Shown piece by piece: positions 16,482-25,322 of a stretch of 64,000 bases of DNA. Origin of the DNA: DASVEE01 sp036380735 (GTDB taxonomy: Bacteria; Acidobacteriota; Thermoanaerobaculia; Gp7-AA8); the NCBI GenBank assembly GCA_036380735.1, contig DASVEE010000035.1, positions 1 through 64,000 on the forward strand, given 5' to 3'. Each line of letters starts with the position of its first letter. The stretch's first letter is position 1. The notes below the pieces were generated by a model that was given only the letters and a program-made list of their open reading frames with translations, was not told where the DNA came from and ran no database searches. A program made the position numbers and the translations under genes.

Positions 16482-18305
16482 TTACGACGTCGCTTCGCGG
16501 ATTTGTTCCACCAGAGCGCTGCCGAAGGCTTCCAGTTTGGCGTCGCCGATGCCGTAGATGCCGCGCAGCTCGTAGAGGGTCGTCGGGCGGACTCGCGCCA
16601 GTTCGCGGAGCGTCTTGTCGCTGAAGATGACGTACGGCGGGACGCCGCGCTCCTCTGCTTCGCCGCGGCGCCACTTGCGCAGTGCATCGAACAGCGTGCG
16701 ATCGTACGGGCCGTCGTCGACGACCGGACGGCGTCCCTGCGACGTGGACGGTGCACCTGGATCCTTCTTCCGCACCGCCGGCTGCCGCAACCGCACCTCG
16801 GCGTAGCCCTTCAGCACCTCACGCGACCGGGGGCCGAGCTTCACCACCGGATACTCCGCGTCGGTCTGCAGCAGGAAGCCTTGCGCGATCAGTTGGTAGA
16901 TCCACTCGCGCACCTCGTGCCGCGGCTGCCCTTTGAGCAGCCCGTAGGTCGAGAGCTGATCGTGCTGGCGCTCGCGGATCTTCTCCGTGTCTTCGCAGCG
17001 CAGCACGGCGATCACGTGACCGACGCCCCACATCTCGCGCAGCCGGTAGACGCAGGAGACGATCTTCTGCGCGACCACGAGGGCGTCCGGCACTTCTTCC
17101 GTTTCGCCGAGGCAGATGTCGCAGGCGTTGCAGGTGTCGGAGGGGTAGGTCTGGCCGAAGTACTCCACGAGCGCGCGGTGGCGGCACGTCGTGCCGGAGC
17201 AGTAGCGGTCCATGTCGCGCAGATGCTGCGTCGCGGATTCCAGATACTCCGCCGTGACGCCTTCGCCGGATGCGAGCATCGACTTCCACTGCATCACGTC
17301 GCCGGCGGAGTAGAGGAGGACGCAATCCGCTTCGAGGCCGTCGCGGCCCGCGCGTCCCGATTCCTGCTGGTAGTGCTCGATCGACTTCGGCATGGCGGTA
17401 TGCAGCACGAAGCGGACGTTCGAGCGATCGATCCCCATCCCGAACGCCACCGTCGCCACGACGAGGTCGCACTTCTCCGTGACGAACTTGTCCTGCGCTT
17501 CCCGCCGCTCCTCGGGCGACAGCCCGGCGTGATACGCCACCGCGTCGATGTTCTTCTTGCGCAGCTTCTCCGCGAGCGAGTCCACGTCCTTCCGCCGCGA
17601 GCAGTAGATGATGCCGGCGTCGCCGCGGTGCCGCTCGAGGACGTCGAGGACCTGGCGCCATTCATCGTGGCGCGGCAGGACGCGGAACGAGAGGTTGGGG
17701 CGATCGAAATCGCCGACGAGCACCAGCGGATCGCGGAGGGCCAGCTGCTGGGCGATGTCGCGCCGCACGCGCGGCGTCGCCGTCGCCGTGTACGCGTGGA
17801 TCGCCGCCTCGGGGAACTCATCGTGCAGCTTGCTGAGCTGCCGGTACTCCGGGCGGAAGTCGTGCCCCCAGTGGCTGATGCAGTGTGCCTCGTCGATGGC
17901 AAACGTGTGCACGCCCATGCGTTTCAGCATCTCGCGGAACGGCTGCAATGCCAGACGCTCAGGGGAGACGAACAGCAGTTTGGTGCGCCTGGCGAACAGC
18001 TCGCGCTCCGATTCGCGCAGCTCCGCCAGCGACATCGAGCTGTTGAACTGCGCCGCCGGCACGCCGCACTCGCGCAGTCCGTCCACCTGATCCTTCATCA
18101 AGGAGATGAGCGGCGAAACGACGACCGTCACCCCGTCGACCAGCAGAGCCGGCGCCTGATAACAGAGCGACTTGCCGCCGCCCGTCGGCAGGACGACGAC
18201 CGAATCGCGGCGCGCCAGCGTCGCCAGCATGGCCTCTTCCTGGAGCGGCCGCAGGGAGTCGTAACCCCAGTGCTTCTGGATGACCGATAGAAGGGCGTCG
18301 CGCAC
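16482..18305 (-). CDS. recQ: ATP-dependent DNA helicase RecQ
   Basis: A 607-residue RecQ helicase that unwinds DNA 3' to 5' in recombination and repair. It shows the Q-type start YDSLRPLQEEAML, Walker A LPTGGGKSLCYQ (about 40-51), the DEAH box FAIDEAHCISHWGHDFR (about 135), helicase motif VI (QESGRAGRDG), the zinc-binding cysteines CSGTTCRHRA and CNACDIC, a winged-helix region and a C-terminal HRDC domain (about 525-605). The start is GTG at 18305. Repeat hairpins of the same 7-mer family lie at both ends of the gene. Confidence 0.97.
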   Translation of the reverse strand: MRDALLSVIQKHWGYDSLRPLQEEAMLATLARRDSVVVLPTGGGKSLCYQAPALLVDGVTVVVSPLISLMKDQVDGLRECGVPAAQFNSSMSLAELRESERELFARRTKLLFVSPERLALQPFREMLKRMGVHTFAIDEAHCISHWGHDFRPEYRQLSKLHDEFPEAAIHAYTATATPRVRRDIAQQLALRDPLVLVGDFDRPNLSFRVLPRHDEWRQVLDVLERHRGDAGIIYCSRRKDVDSLAEKLRKKNIDAVAYHAGLSPEERREAQDKFVTEKCDLVVATVAFGMGIDRSNVRFVLHTAMPKSIEHYQQESGRAGRDGLEADCVLLYSAGDVMQWKSMLASGEGVTAEYLESATQHLRDMDRYCSGTTCRHRALVEYFGQTYPSDTCNACDICLGETEEVPDALVVAQKIVSCVYRLREMWGVGHVIAVLRCEDTEKIRERQHDQLSTYGLLKGQPRHEVREWIYQLIAQGFLLQTDAEYPVVKLGPRSREVLKGYAEVRLRQPAVRKKDPGAPSTSQGRRPVVDDGPYDRTLFDALRKWRRGEAEERGVPPYVIFSDKTLRELARVRPTTLYELRGIYGIGDAKLEAFGSALVEQIREATS

Positions 18306-18316
18306 GGCCGGATGGT

Positions 18317-18428
18317 ATCAGGGGAGGGCTCAGGGCCCAGGGCGCAGGGCTCAGGGAGAGCCCAGCGGAGCGGAGCGCCTTTCCCTGAGCCCCGGGCGCT
18401 GAGCCCTGAGCCCGGGCCCTTGGCCCCC
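18317..18428. repeat. GGGCTCA 7-mer hairpin array between recQ and a divergent gene
   Basis: Units GGGCTCA, GGGCCCA and GGGCGCA run to about 18,356. After a short loop they return as TGAGCCC, GCTGAGCCC and TGAGCCCGGGCC. It fills most of the divergent intergenic space, so it cannot serve only as a terminator. Confidence 0.75.
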
Positions 18429-18469
18429 TAGGCCCCGATCCCCCACGTGTGTTATGAACCACAACGCCA

Positions 18470-19018
18470 ATGACAGCCCTTCGCGCCGCAGGGCGCCATC
18501 GCCGGGCCATTGAGGCCGTGGCCGAGCTCCTCGCCAAACTCCGGCTCGAGTCGATTTTCGTCGGGAACGTCGCTCGCGCGGCGTGGCTGGGCAGCGAGAT
18601 CGCATCGGGCTCGGTGGACGTCATTGCCCTGATGGGGCCGCAGCAGAAAGAGCAAGTGGCCATGATGGCGAGCAACCGCGGATTCCGGGTGGAGCGTGAG
18701 GAGATCGAGGCCAGCGAGGAGCTCGACCTCGTTCCGCTGAACTATGTGGATGCCGAGGGGGATGTGCGCGTGCACGTGCTCGTGGCTTCCAATGCGCTCT
18801 ACAGCCACATGGTCCGCGGCGGGCGCGAGTCGCAGCTCGGCGAGCGCGTGCTGCGTGTCGCGGCGCCGGAGGATCTGGCGCTGATGCTCGCGGTGGCCGA
18901 GGATGCCGAGTCGTTGCATGACCGTGAGATGCTGATTCGCCTGCCTGAGTTCAACCGTCACGCGTACAACTCCAGACTCGCGTCGATCGGACTCGGGGGA
19001 ATGGTGGTCCCTGAATGA
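18470..19018 (+). CDS. Nucleotidyltransferase-fold hypothetical protein
   Basis: The 182-residue protein has the layout of minimal nucleotidyltransferase-like proteins: RLESIFVGNVARAAWLGSEI, then SGSVDVIALM (the 'D.D' strand region), and later VLRVAAPEDLALMLAVAEDA, a pattern common in NTase-related proteins that locate a target by 'a.pedl...K'. The catalytic GSxxxG is not clear, so enzymatic activity is doubtful. Its TGA overlaps the ATG of the RNase D gene, so the two are translationally coupled. Confidence 0.6.
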   Translation: MTALRAAGRHRRAIEAVAELLAKLRLESIFVGNVARAAWLGSEIASGSVDVIALMGPQQKEQVAMMASNRGFRVEREEIEASEELDLVPLNYVDAEGDVRVHVLVASNALYSHMVRGGRESQLGERVLRVAAPEDLALMLAVAEDAESLHDREMLIRLPEFNRHAYNSRLASIGLGGMVVPE

Positions 19019-20160
19019 AATGGGTCGATCGTCAGGATGCACTTGACGCTGCCATCGATCACATCGCCGCACAGCCGATCGTGGCTGTCGACACCGAAGC
19101 CGACTCGCTCCACTCCTACTTCGACAAAGTCTGCCTCGTGCAGATCACGGCGGGGGAGGAGGATTTCATCGTCGATCCGCTCGCCCCGGTCGATCTGGCC
19201 CGCTTCGGCCAGCTCCTCGGCGAGCCGTCGGTCACGAAGATCCTCCACGGCGGCGACTACGACGTCCGCATCCTCAACCGCGACTTCGGCTTCAGCTTCC
19301 GCAACCTGATCGACACGTCGATCTGCGCGCAGCTCCTCGGCTATCCGGCCTTCGGACTGGCGGCGCTGCTCGAGCGCCATTTCGGGGTGAAGCTGAACAA
19401 GGCGCACCAGCGTGCCGACTGGGCCATGCGTCCGCTGCCGGCGGACATGCTCGCGTACGCGGCGATGGACACGCACTACCTCATCGGCCTGGCGGCGAAG
19501 CTCCGCGAGGAGCTCGAAGCGCTCGGGCGCTGGGAGTGGGCGCTGGAAGAGTTCTCGCGGCTCGAGAACATCCGCTTCATCGAAAAGGATGAAGACGACG
19601 AGCCGTGGCGCCGCCTCAAGAACCTTGGCGCGCTCGACCGCCGTTCGATGGCCATCGTGCGCGACCTTCACGAATGGCGCGACGGGCTGGCCCGCAAGGC
19701 GGACCGGCCACCGTTCAAGGTGATCGGCAACGATGCGCTGGTCGACATCGGCCGCGAAAAACCAGAGAACGTCCGCGACCTCGGCCGCATCAAGGCCGTC
19801 TCCCGCTACCACGCCGACCGCTACGGCCGCGACATCGTCGCCCGCGTCCGCAAAGCGATGGAGCTCCCGGAAGAGCAGCTCCCCGAAAAGAACGAACCGC
19901 GTGCCTGGCTCCGCGACAAAGCGCTGGAAGCACGCGTCGAAAAGCTGAAGAAGGTGCGCGACAAATTCGCCGCCGAGCTCAAGATCGACGGCTCCATGCT
20001 GGGCCCCCGCCACGTGCTGACGTCCATCGCCGCGCTGGAGCCCAAATCCGTCGCCGAGCTGGACCAGGTTCCCGCGATGCGCGAATGGCAGAAGAAGCTC
20101 ATGGGAGAGGCCCTGATCGCCGCCCTGAGCCCGCCGCCAGCGCAGCCGAAGCTGTTCTAG
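19015..20160 (+). CDS. rnd: Ribonuclease D
   Basis: A 381-residue 3'-5' exoribonuclease of the DEDDy family, which trims the 3' ends of tRNA precursors and other small RNAs. The motifs are IVAVDTEADSLHSYFD (Exo I, about 21-36), ILHGGDYDVRILNRDFG (Exo II, about 80) and MDTHYLIGLA with the catalytic Tyr (Exo III, about 158). An HRDC domain follows at about 210-290. The length matches RNase D. It is coupled by ATGA to the upstream gene, and a 9-mer repeat array begins just after its stop. Confidence 0.95.
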   Translation: MKWVDRQDALDAAIDHIAAQPIVAVDTEADSLHSYFDKVCLVQITAGEEDFIVDPLAPVDLARFGQLLGEPSVTKILHGGDYDVRILNRDFGFSFRNLIDTSICAQLLGYPAFGLAALLERHFGVKLNKAHQRADWAMRPLPADMLAYAAMDTHYLIGLAAKLREELEALGRWEWALEEFSRLENIRFIEKDEDDEPWRRLKNLGALDRRSMAIVRDLHEWRDGLARKADRPPFKVIGNDALVDIGREKPENVRDLGRIKAVSRYHADRYGRDIVARVRKAMELPEEQLPEKNEPRAWLRDKALEARVEKLKKVRDKFAAELKIDGSMLGPRHVLTSIAALEPKSVAELDQVPAMREWQKKLMGEALIAALSPPPAQPKLF

Positions 20161-20164
20161 CGGC

Positions 20165-20235
20165 AGGGGACGATAGGACGAATAGGACAGATAGGACGGA
20201 TAGGACCTATAGGACGGATAGGACGAATGGGACGT
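20165..20235 (+). repeat. 9-bp GGACNNATR repeat array
   Basis: Starting with GGGGACGATAGGACGAATAGG five bases past the RNase D stop codon, seven or so 9-bp units follow in phase (GGACGAATA, GGACAGATA, GGACGGATA, GGACCTATA, GGACGGATA, GGACGAATG). The G/C framework is fixed and two inner bases vary. Confidence 0.9.
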
Positions 20236-20279
20236 CCTGGCGACCTTTCCTGCCTGAACGTTTGCCTTAGAATGACCTC

Positions 20280-20522
20280 ATGCGAGTCGCTACCGGTCGT
20301 GTCATAGACGGGCGCGTGGAATTGCTGGAAGCTGAGCTCCCGGAAGGGGCAGCCGTCACCGTGCTGCTGTCTGAGGGCGATGAAACGTTCGAAGCCGACG
20401 AGGCGACGGAACGGATGCTTCTCGAATCGATCGCCCAATGTGAGCGCGGCCAAACGGTGCCTTTCGCCCGCGTGCTGGAAGAGCTTCGCCGTCGAGCGGT
20501 CCGGGCGGCGGGCACCTGCTGA
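20280..20522 (+). CDS. Small antitoxin-like protein
   Basis: An 80-residue protein with an N-terminal beta hairpin (RVATGRVIDGRVELLEAELP, EGAAVTVLL) and a C-terminal helix (ATERMLLESIAQCERGQTVP). This layout is seen in orphan antitoxins of RelE/ParE-type pairs that begin with an 'A...G.v....eLpeGa.V.v' hairpin. No toxin gene follows; the next 180 bp are a 9-mer array. It is flanked by inverted 9-mer arrays at 20,165 and 20,564. Confidence 0.6.
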   Translation: MRVATGRVIDGRVELLEAELPEGAAVTVLLSEGDETFEADEATERMLLESIAQCERGQTVPFARVLEELRRRAVRAAGTC

Positions 20523-20563
20523 TTGACCGCCGATTGACACTGCCACCCCGGGCGCGTCACCTG

Positions 20564-20690
20564 TCCTATCCGTCCCATCCGTCCCATCCGTCCTATCCGT
20601 CCTATCCGTCCTATCGGTCCTATAGGTCCCATCGGTCCTATTCGTCCCATCGGTCCCATTCGTCCCATCGGTCCCATTCGTCCTCATCCC
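20564..20690 (-). repeat. 9-bp TCCYATNNG repeat array, inverted relative to 20,165
   Basis: About 13 units in 9-bp phase: TCCTATCCG, TCCCATCCG, TCCTATCGG, TCCTATAGG, TCCCATCGG, TCCTATTCG and others. It is one of the longest arrays in the window. With the array at 20,165 it brackets the antitoxin-like gene in opposite orientation. Confidence 0.92.
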
Positions 20691-20705
20691 GCCCCTCGGG
20701 CGATA

Positions 20706-21152
20706 ATGTCCCTCATGAACAAGAAACTCGATGCTGAGGCCGTGCTGGCTACTTTGGCCAAGATCCGGAAGTCGTTGCCGAAGCGGGCCGGGGCGGAGGC
20801 GCCGCCCGTGCCGCGGGAGGAGGCTTCGATGCGCGTTGATGCCATCGATGAAGAGGACTTCGAGGCGCTCGCGGTAGCGGACGCGCTCTCCAGCCTGGCT
20901 GATGAGGTGGGCGCCATTGCCAGGGAGGCTCAGGAGCGGCTGTTCGAGAAGTCGCTCGACATCTATTACGCGGCCGAGGAGCTGGCGAAGCAGCCCGAGC
21001 ATGCGGACATGATCGAGCAGGTCGAGGCCATGCGGAAGGCGTACGAGAAGTCGTACGGGACCCCCATCCCGAGCAAGGAAGAGACGCTCCGGCGCCGCGA
21101 GATACAATGCGCGCCGTCATGGAACGCGACAGAACCTACAAAGTCGTCGTGA
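20706..21152 (+). CDS. Hypothetical protein, helical, upstream of trxB
   Basis: A 148-residue, strongly charged helical protein (ALSSLADEVGAIAREAQERL, FEKSLDIYYAAEELAKQPEH) with no signal peptide or cysteine pair. An ATG at 20715 (MNKKLDAEAV) is an alternative start. Its 3' end overlaps the first 45 bases of trxB in another frame, suggesting co-transcription. No family is recognised. Confidence 0.65.
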   Translation: MSLMNKKLDAEAVLATLAKIRKSLPKRAGAEAPPVPREEASMRVDAIDEEDFEALAVADALSSLADEVGAIAREAQERLFEKSLDIYYAAEELAKQPEHADMIEQVEAMRKAYEKSYGTPIPSKEETLRRREIQCAPSWNATEPTKSS

Positions 21153-22114
21153 TCGGGTCGGGGCCGGCCGGCTGCACCGCCGCCCTCTACCTTTCACGCG
21201 CAAACATCATCCCCCTCGTGCTCGAAGGCATGCAGCCTGGCGGGCAGCTCACGATCACGACCGAAGTCGAAAACTATCCTGGTTTCCCCGAGGGGATCCT
21301 CGGGCCGAAGCTGATGGAGTTGATGCGCCAGCAGGCGGAGCGGTTCGGCGCCGTCTTCCGCGCGCTCGAACAGGTCGAGAGCGTCGACTTCCGCAAACAT
21401 CCGCTCGAAGTTCGCACCGACCAGCGCATCTACGAAGCCGACGCGGTCATCATCGCCAGCGGCGCCTCGGCGATGCAGCTCGGCATCCCGACGGAGAAGG
21501 AGCTGCAGGGCTTCGGCGTTTCGTACTGCGCGACCTGCGACGGCTTCTTCTTCAAGGAGCGCGACATCGTCGTCGTCGGCGGCGGTGACTCCGCGATGGA
21601 GGAAGCGACCTTCCTCACGAAGTTCGCCAGGAAGGTCACGGTCGTCCATCGCCGCGAGGAGCTCCGCGCCTCCAAGATCATGCAGGATCGCGCGCGGTCG
21701 AATCCGAAGATCGAGTTCATCCTCAACAGCACCGTCGACGAAGTCATCGGCACGAAAGAAGGCGGCGTCACGGCGCTGAAGCTGCGGAACCTGCAGACGA
21801 ACGAGGTGACGGAGCTCGCGGCGCAGGGGCTGTTCGTCGCCATCGGCCACACGCCGAACACGAAGCCATACGAAGGGCAGCTCACGCTCGACGAGCGTGG
21901 CTACATCGTGCTGCCGCATCGCCACTCGACGATCACGAACATCCAGGGCGTCTTCGCCTGCGGCGACGTCGTCGATCACATCTATCGCCAGGCCATCACC
22001 GCGGCGGGCAGCGGCTGCCAGGCGGCGCTCGATACCGAGCGCTGGCTGACGCACGAGCGCATCACCGAGCGGTGGGATCTGGAGAAGGGTGAGGAGGAGC
22101 GCATTGACTCGTAG
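21107..22114 (+). CDS. trxB: Thioredoxin reductase
   Basis: A 335-residue flavoprotein that passes electrons from NADPH through FAD to thioredoxin. It has the FAD-binding VVVIGSGPAGCTAALYL (about 12-28), the redox-active CATC (SYCATCDGFFFKER, about 140), the NADPH-binding VVVGGGDSAMEEA (about 157-169), and the C-terminal FAD motif QGVFACGDVVDHIYRQ (about 280). The length is typical. An ATG at 21119 is an alternative start. The 3' end overlaps the next gene, so they form an operon. Confidence 0.96.
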   Translation: MRAVMERDRTYKVVVIGSGPAGCTAALYLSRANIIPLVLEGMQPGGQLTITTEVENYPGFPEGILGPKLMELMRQQAERFGAVFRALEQVESVDFRKHPLEVRTDQRIYEADAVIIASGASAMQLGIPTEKELQGFGVSYCATCDGFFFKERDIVVVGGGDSAMEEATFLTKFARKVTVVHRREELRASKIMQDRARSNPKIEFILNSTVDEVIGTKEGGVTALKLRNLQTNEVTELAAQGLFVAIGHTPNTKPYEGQLTLDERGYIVLPHRHSTITNIQGVFACGDVVDHIYRQAITAAGSGCQAALDTERWLTHERITERWDLEKGEEERIDS

Positions 22115-23855
22115 CCGCGCGGCCGAGACTCTGCTGATCCTCGGCGGCGCCGGCATGGTCGGCGAGCAGGTGGCGCGCGAAGCAGCGCGCGAACTGCGTC
22201 CGAAACGGATCGTCATCGCCGCCCTCTCGAAGGCTGAAGTCGACGAGGCCATCACGCGTCTCGACGACATCGGCGTGGAGCTGGTCGCCGCGCCGGGCAA
22301 CATCTTCCTGCCGCAGTCGCTGCAGGGGATCGCGCGCGACGAGCTGATCTCGAAGAAGGAGTACTTCGACGAGCTGTTCGCCGAGGTGTTCTCGCCGACG
22401 ATCGACTTCCGGGCGTCGGCGCTGTTCCAGGTCGTCGACCGCTACAAGCCCGACGTCATCGTCGACTGCATCAACACCGCGACCGCCATCAGCTACCAGG
22501 CGGGCGCGGACGAATTCAACAGCGCGCGGCGGACGAAAGCACTGCTCGATGCGGTGGAAGGCGGCGAGCCGGAGAAGCTGCCGGACCTCATCCGCTCCGT
22601 GCGCGAGCTGCTCGTCTCGCAGGGCGTACCGCAGATCACGCGGCACCTCCTCTTCCTGCAACGCACGCTGGAAGCGACGTCCGTGCGCGTCTACGTGAAG
22701 GTCGGCACGACCGGCACCGGCGGCATGGGCATCAACATTCCGTACACCCACAGCGAGGACAAACCGTCGCTGCAGTTGCTGGCGAAGTCGGCGATCGGGT
22801 TCGCGCATACGGGGCTGCTGTTCCTCCTCGCGCGCACGCCGTCGTCCGACAACCACGGCACGATCATCAAGGAAGTGAAGCCGGGCGCCATGATCGGGTT
22901 CAAGCGCCTCGGGCGCACGCACGTGAAGCTGTCCGGGAAGGGCGGCCGCCAGCCGGCGTATCTCGTCAGCCCGAAGCAGGAGCCGCTCGGCGAGACGCTC
23001 GTGACGCAGCAGCCGCCGGACGCCTACGAGCGCTTCGACGGGCGCGACGTGCCGCTGGAGATCATCGGCGCGGACACGGGCGAGAACGGCTTCTTCTCGA
23101 TCGGCGAGTTTCAGGCGATCACCTATCCGCGGCAGATGGAGTACGTGACGCCGGAAGAAGTGGCGCGCACCGCCGTCCTCGAGATCCTCGGCGCCTCGAC
23201 GGGGCGCGACGTGCTCTCGGCCATCGACGGCGCGATCACGGAGCCGAGCTACCGCGCCGGCGTCCTGCGCGAGCGCGCCATCCGGCAGATGAAGGACCTG
23301 GAACAGGCGCTCGAAGGGGAAGTGCTCCCCTCGATCGCGGTCGGCCATCTCGGCCCGCCGAAGCTCTCGAAGCTGCTGGCCGAGGCGTACCTGCTGTTGC
23401 AGGCCGGCGGGACGAAGTACCTCGACGACATGGTGGCGTTCGACGCCGAGGAGTGGCAGTCGCGCGTGGAGTCATACCTGGCGCGCAACCCACGGGTGGC
23501 GAGCACGATCATCACGATCGGGATTCCGATGCTGCGCGAGGCGGACGGGAAGCTGACGCTGACGCGCGGCCCCCGCGTGAACATCCCGCCGCTGCCGCAC
23601 GTGCCGCTGGACGCGGACACGGTGGATAAGTACGCCCGTACCGGCTGGGTCGACCTGCGCCGCGAGAACTTCGAGGTGTGGGTCAAGCGCATCGCCGCCG
23701 TGGCCAAGTCGCGGCCGGACATCGCCACGCATGGCTCCGCGGCATTCGACCTGACGAAGTACCCCAGCGACAAGTTCGTTCCGGGCGACGTGGTGGGTTG
23801 GTTGTTCACCACGGAGATCGACGAGCAGGGGATGGTTGGGCACCGGTTGTTCTGA
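22104..23855 (+). CDS. Rossmann-fold NAD(P)-binding protein, 583 aa
   Basis: A GAGGAGG site at 22,091-22,097 favours a TTG start at 22104; an in-frame GTG at 22089 is the alternative. The N-terminus carries an NAD(P)-binding glycine motif (LLILGGAGMVGEQVAREAAR), followed by PDVIVDCINTATAISYQAGA, as in extended short-chain dehydrogenase or saccharopine dehydrogenase-like proteins. A further segment VKVGTTGTGGMGINIPYTHS is strongly patterned. The protein is long for the family, with a large helical C-terminal half (about 380-583). The substrate is unknown. It overlaps trxB and is presumably co-expressed with it. Confidence 0.75.
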   Translation: MTRSRAAETLLILGGAGMVGEQVAREAARELRPKRIVIAALSKAEVDEAITRLDDIGVELVAAPGNIFLPQSLQGIARDELISKKEYFDELFAEVFSPTIDFRASALFQVVDRYKPDVIVDCINTATAISYQAGADEFNSARRTKALLDAVEGGEPEKLPDLIRSVRELLVSQGVPQITRHLLFLQRTLEATSVRVYVKVGTTGTGGMGINIPYTHSEDKPSLQLLAKSAIGFAHTGLLFLLARTPSSDNHGTIIKEVKPGAMIGFKRLGRTHVKLSGKGGRQPAYLVSPKQEPLGETLVTQQPPDAYERFDGRDVPLEIIGADTGENGFFSIGEFQAITYPRQMEYVTPEEVARTAVLEILGASTGRDVLSAIDGAITEPSYRAGVLRERAIRQMKDLEQALEGEVLPSIAVGHLGPPKLSKLLAEAYLLLQAGGTKYLDDMVAFDAEEWQSRVESYLARNPRVASTIITIGIPMLREADGKLTLTRGPRVNIPPLPHVPLDADTVDKYARTGWVDLRRENFEVWVKRIAAVAKSRPDIATHGSAAFDLTKYPSDKFVPGDVVGWLFTTEIDEQGMVGHRLF

Positions 23856-23864
23856 CGACATTGT

Positions 23865-23985
23865 CCGTTGTCCGTTGACGACGTGTGCGTTGTCCGTTTT
23901 CCGTTGTCCGTTGTCCGTGCTGCGCTACGCGATCGTGCTGCGCAGCACGGAAAACGGAAAACGGAAAACGGACAACGCAGAAAAC
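23865..23985. repeat. TTGTCCG 7-mer tandem-repeat hairpin
   Basis: Units TTGTCCG and TTTTCCG run on the left arm to about 23,918. After a GTGCTGCGC-containing palindromic centre they return as ACGGAAA and ACGGACA to about 23,980. The hairpin lies between convergent gene ends. A second copy is at 31,414. Confidence 0.85.
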
Positions 23986-23991
23986 AAAAAA

Positions 23992-24020
23992 GCCGCCCGT
24001 GAGGGCGGCCTTTTCGTTTT
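23992..24020. terminator. Bidirectional rho-independent terminator
   Basis: A GCCGCCC stem with GTGA loop and GGGCGGC return is preceded by AAAACAAAAAA and followed by CTTTTCGTTTT, so it can stop transcription from both the upstream plus-strand operon and the minus-strand peptidase gene. Confidence 0.88.
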
Positions 24021-24039
24021 ACCGGCGGGGGGTGCCGAA

Positions 24040-24912
24040 TTAAAACGCGTTGAGGATGTACTCCAGCGGATTGACGGCGTTGTTGTTCACGCGCACTTCG
24101 TAGTGCAGGTGAGGGCCGGTGGAGCGGCCTGTCGAACCGACGTAGCCGATCACGTCGCCGCGCTTGACGCGCTGTCCAGGGCGGACGCCGAACTGGCTGA
24201 GGTGACCGTAGCGGGTCGAGTAGCCGTAGCCGTGGGAGAGGTAGACGACGTTGCCGTAACCGTTGGCCCACTCGGCCTTGACGACGATGCCGTCGGCCGG
24301 GGAGCGGATCGGAGCGCCGACGGCGGCCGAGATGTCGATGGCGTTGTGCTGGCCCGACTCACCGGTGAAGGGGTCGGAGCGGCCACCGAAACCATCCGTG
24401 AGGATGCCGCGGACCGGGGCGATGGAGGGGGTGGACGAAAGAAGCTGCGACTGGGCGACGAACTTCTGCTCGAGCATCGTCAGGTCTTTGGCCAGACGGG
24501 AGGAACGGAAGCTCATCTTGTCGACGTCGTCACGGTACGGGTTTGCGATCTCGTCATTGCGGACACCGCCGGAACCACCCTGACTCTTCTCGTCCAGCGT
24601 CGTGATCCCGGCGATGATCGCCAGCTTGCGAGTCCGGTCCTCGACGGTCCGGAGCTGCGTGCGGAGGGATTCGACCGAATTGCTGAACTGCTCGTTGGCT
24701 ACCTGCAGCTCCTTGTTTTCGCGGCGCAGTTTCGACAGCTCGTGCGTCTGGGAAAGGGAGGTGAAGTACTGCACCGAGAAGAAGGTCGAAAGACAAAGAG
24801 AGGAGGTGACCAGCGAGATGATCGAGAAGAGCACGCGATGCGACACCTTCAACTTTCGGAACTTGGCCCGCGCGTGCGGGACAAAGATGATCGTTGAATA
24901 GCGTTTATTCAT
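24040..24912 (-). CDS. M23-family peptidoglycan endopeptidase, membrane-anchored
   Basis: A 290-residue LytM/M23 metallopeptidase that cuts peptidoglycan cross-links or regulates amidases. The N-terminus is basic, followed by one membrane segment (VLFSIISLVTSSLCLSTFFS), then a coiled coil (THELSKLRRENKELQVANEQ) and the catalytic domain with zinc ligands in GQHNAIDIS (about 188-196) and GPHLHYEVRV (about 266-275). The ATG has an AGGAG site 6-8 bases upstream. This architecture is typical of DipM/EnvC/MepM-like periplasmic factors, though which one cannot be told. Confidence 0.9.
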   Translation of the reverse strand: MNKRYSTIIFVPHARAKFRKLKVSHRVLFSIISLVTSSLCLSTFFSVQYFTSLSQTHELSKLRRENKELQVANEQFSNSVESLRTQLRTVEDRTRKLAIIAGITTLDEKSQGGSGGVRNDEIANPYRDDVDKMSFRSSRLAKDLTMLEQKFVAQSQLLSSTPSIAPVRGILTDGFGGRSDPFTGESGQHNAIDISAAVGAPIRSPADGIVVKAEWANGYGNVVYLSHGYGYSTRYGHLSQFGVRPGQRVKRGDVIGYVGSTGRSTGPHLHYEVRVNNNAVNPLEYILNAF

Positions 24913-25045
24913 GCTTGCTCCTGCAGACTGAACTTTTTATAAAATTATGGGCCGTTGGTGCCCGCGTATTCTGTGGAAGAGAGGCAGGGGAGTCAACGAA
25001 AAACTGACCCCAAACCGAGCATTATTGGAATGAGTGCGGTGACAT

Positions 25046-25072
25046 CTAAGTGCTGGGAAACTGAGCACTTAG
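25046..25072. repeat. Perfect 9-bp inverted repeat
   Basis: CTAAGTGCT and AGCACTTAG are separated by nine bases. No U-run follows within the next bases on either strand, so it looks more like a protein-binding site or small hairpin than a terminator. Confidence 0.6.
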
Positions 25073-25215
25073 AGGCCTGTTTTATGTGCGATCAGCATAT
25101 TTGGTGCGAATAGCTCCCATGTTCTCGTGCATAAATGCAAATAAATCGACGGCAGCGTCCGCCGGAACGGAAAACCGAAGATCGCGATACGGTGAATTGG
25201 ATTTCTCATCGCCCG

Positions 25216-25265
25216 GCGGCAGGGAACGATGGGACGAATAGGACGGATGGGACAGATAGGACGGT
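25216..25265 (+). repeat. 9-bp GGACNNATR repeat array
   Basis: GGGAACGATGGGACGAATAGG begins the array and about five 9-bp units follow (GGACGAATA, GGACGGATG, GGACAGATA, GGACGGTCC). It lies about 55 bp upstream of the deaminase gene. Confidence 0.88.
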
Positions 25266-25322
25266 CCGATCCTCCCCACGAAGCGCACAGCCCCACCCCC
25301 CACCGGCTACAATCCCGCCGCT

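Larger units (their letters stand above)
24913..25322. other. Intergenic region with AT-rich promoter-like DNA and two repeats
   Basis: Just upstream of the peptidase gene an AT-rich stretch (CATAATTTTATAAAAAG on the minus strand, about 24,928-24,950) probably holds its promoter. A 'ctgacccc' string near 25,005 may be a decayed GTCAG hairpin end. A perfect inverted repeat is at 25,046-25,072 and a 9-mer array at 25,216-25,265. No gene is seen. Confidence 0.4.

Noticed and set aside
14192..16756. 854-codon minus-strand open frame
   Set aside because: It reads antisense through the decarboxylase gene and the 21-bp minisatellite; its length comes from high GC and the seven-codon repeat.
20280..20522. 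Complete toxin-antitoxin pair
   Set aside because: Only the antitoxin-like gene is present; the following DNA is a 9-mer array with no toxin frame.
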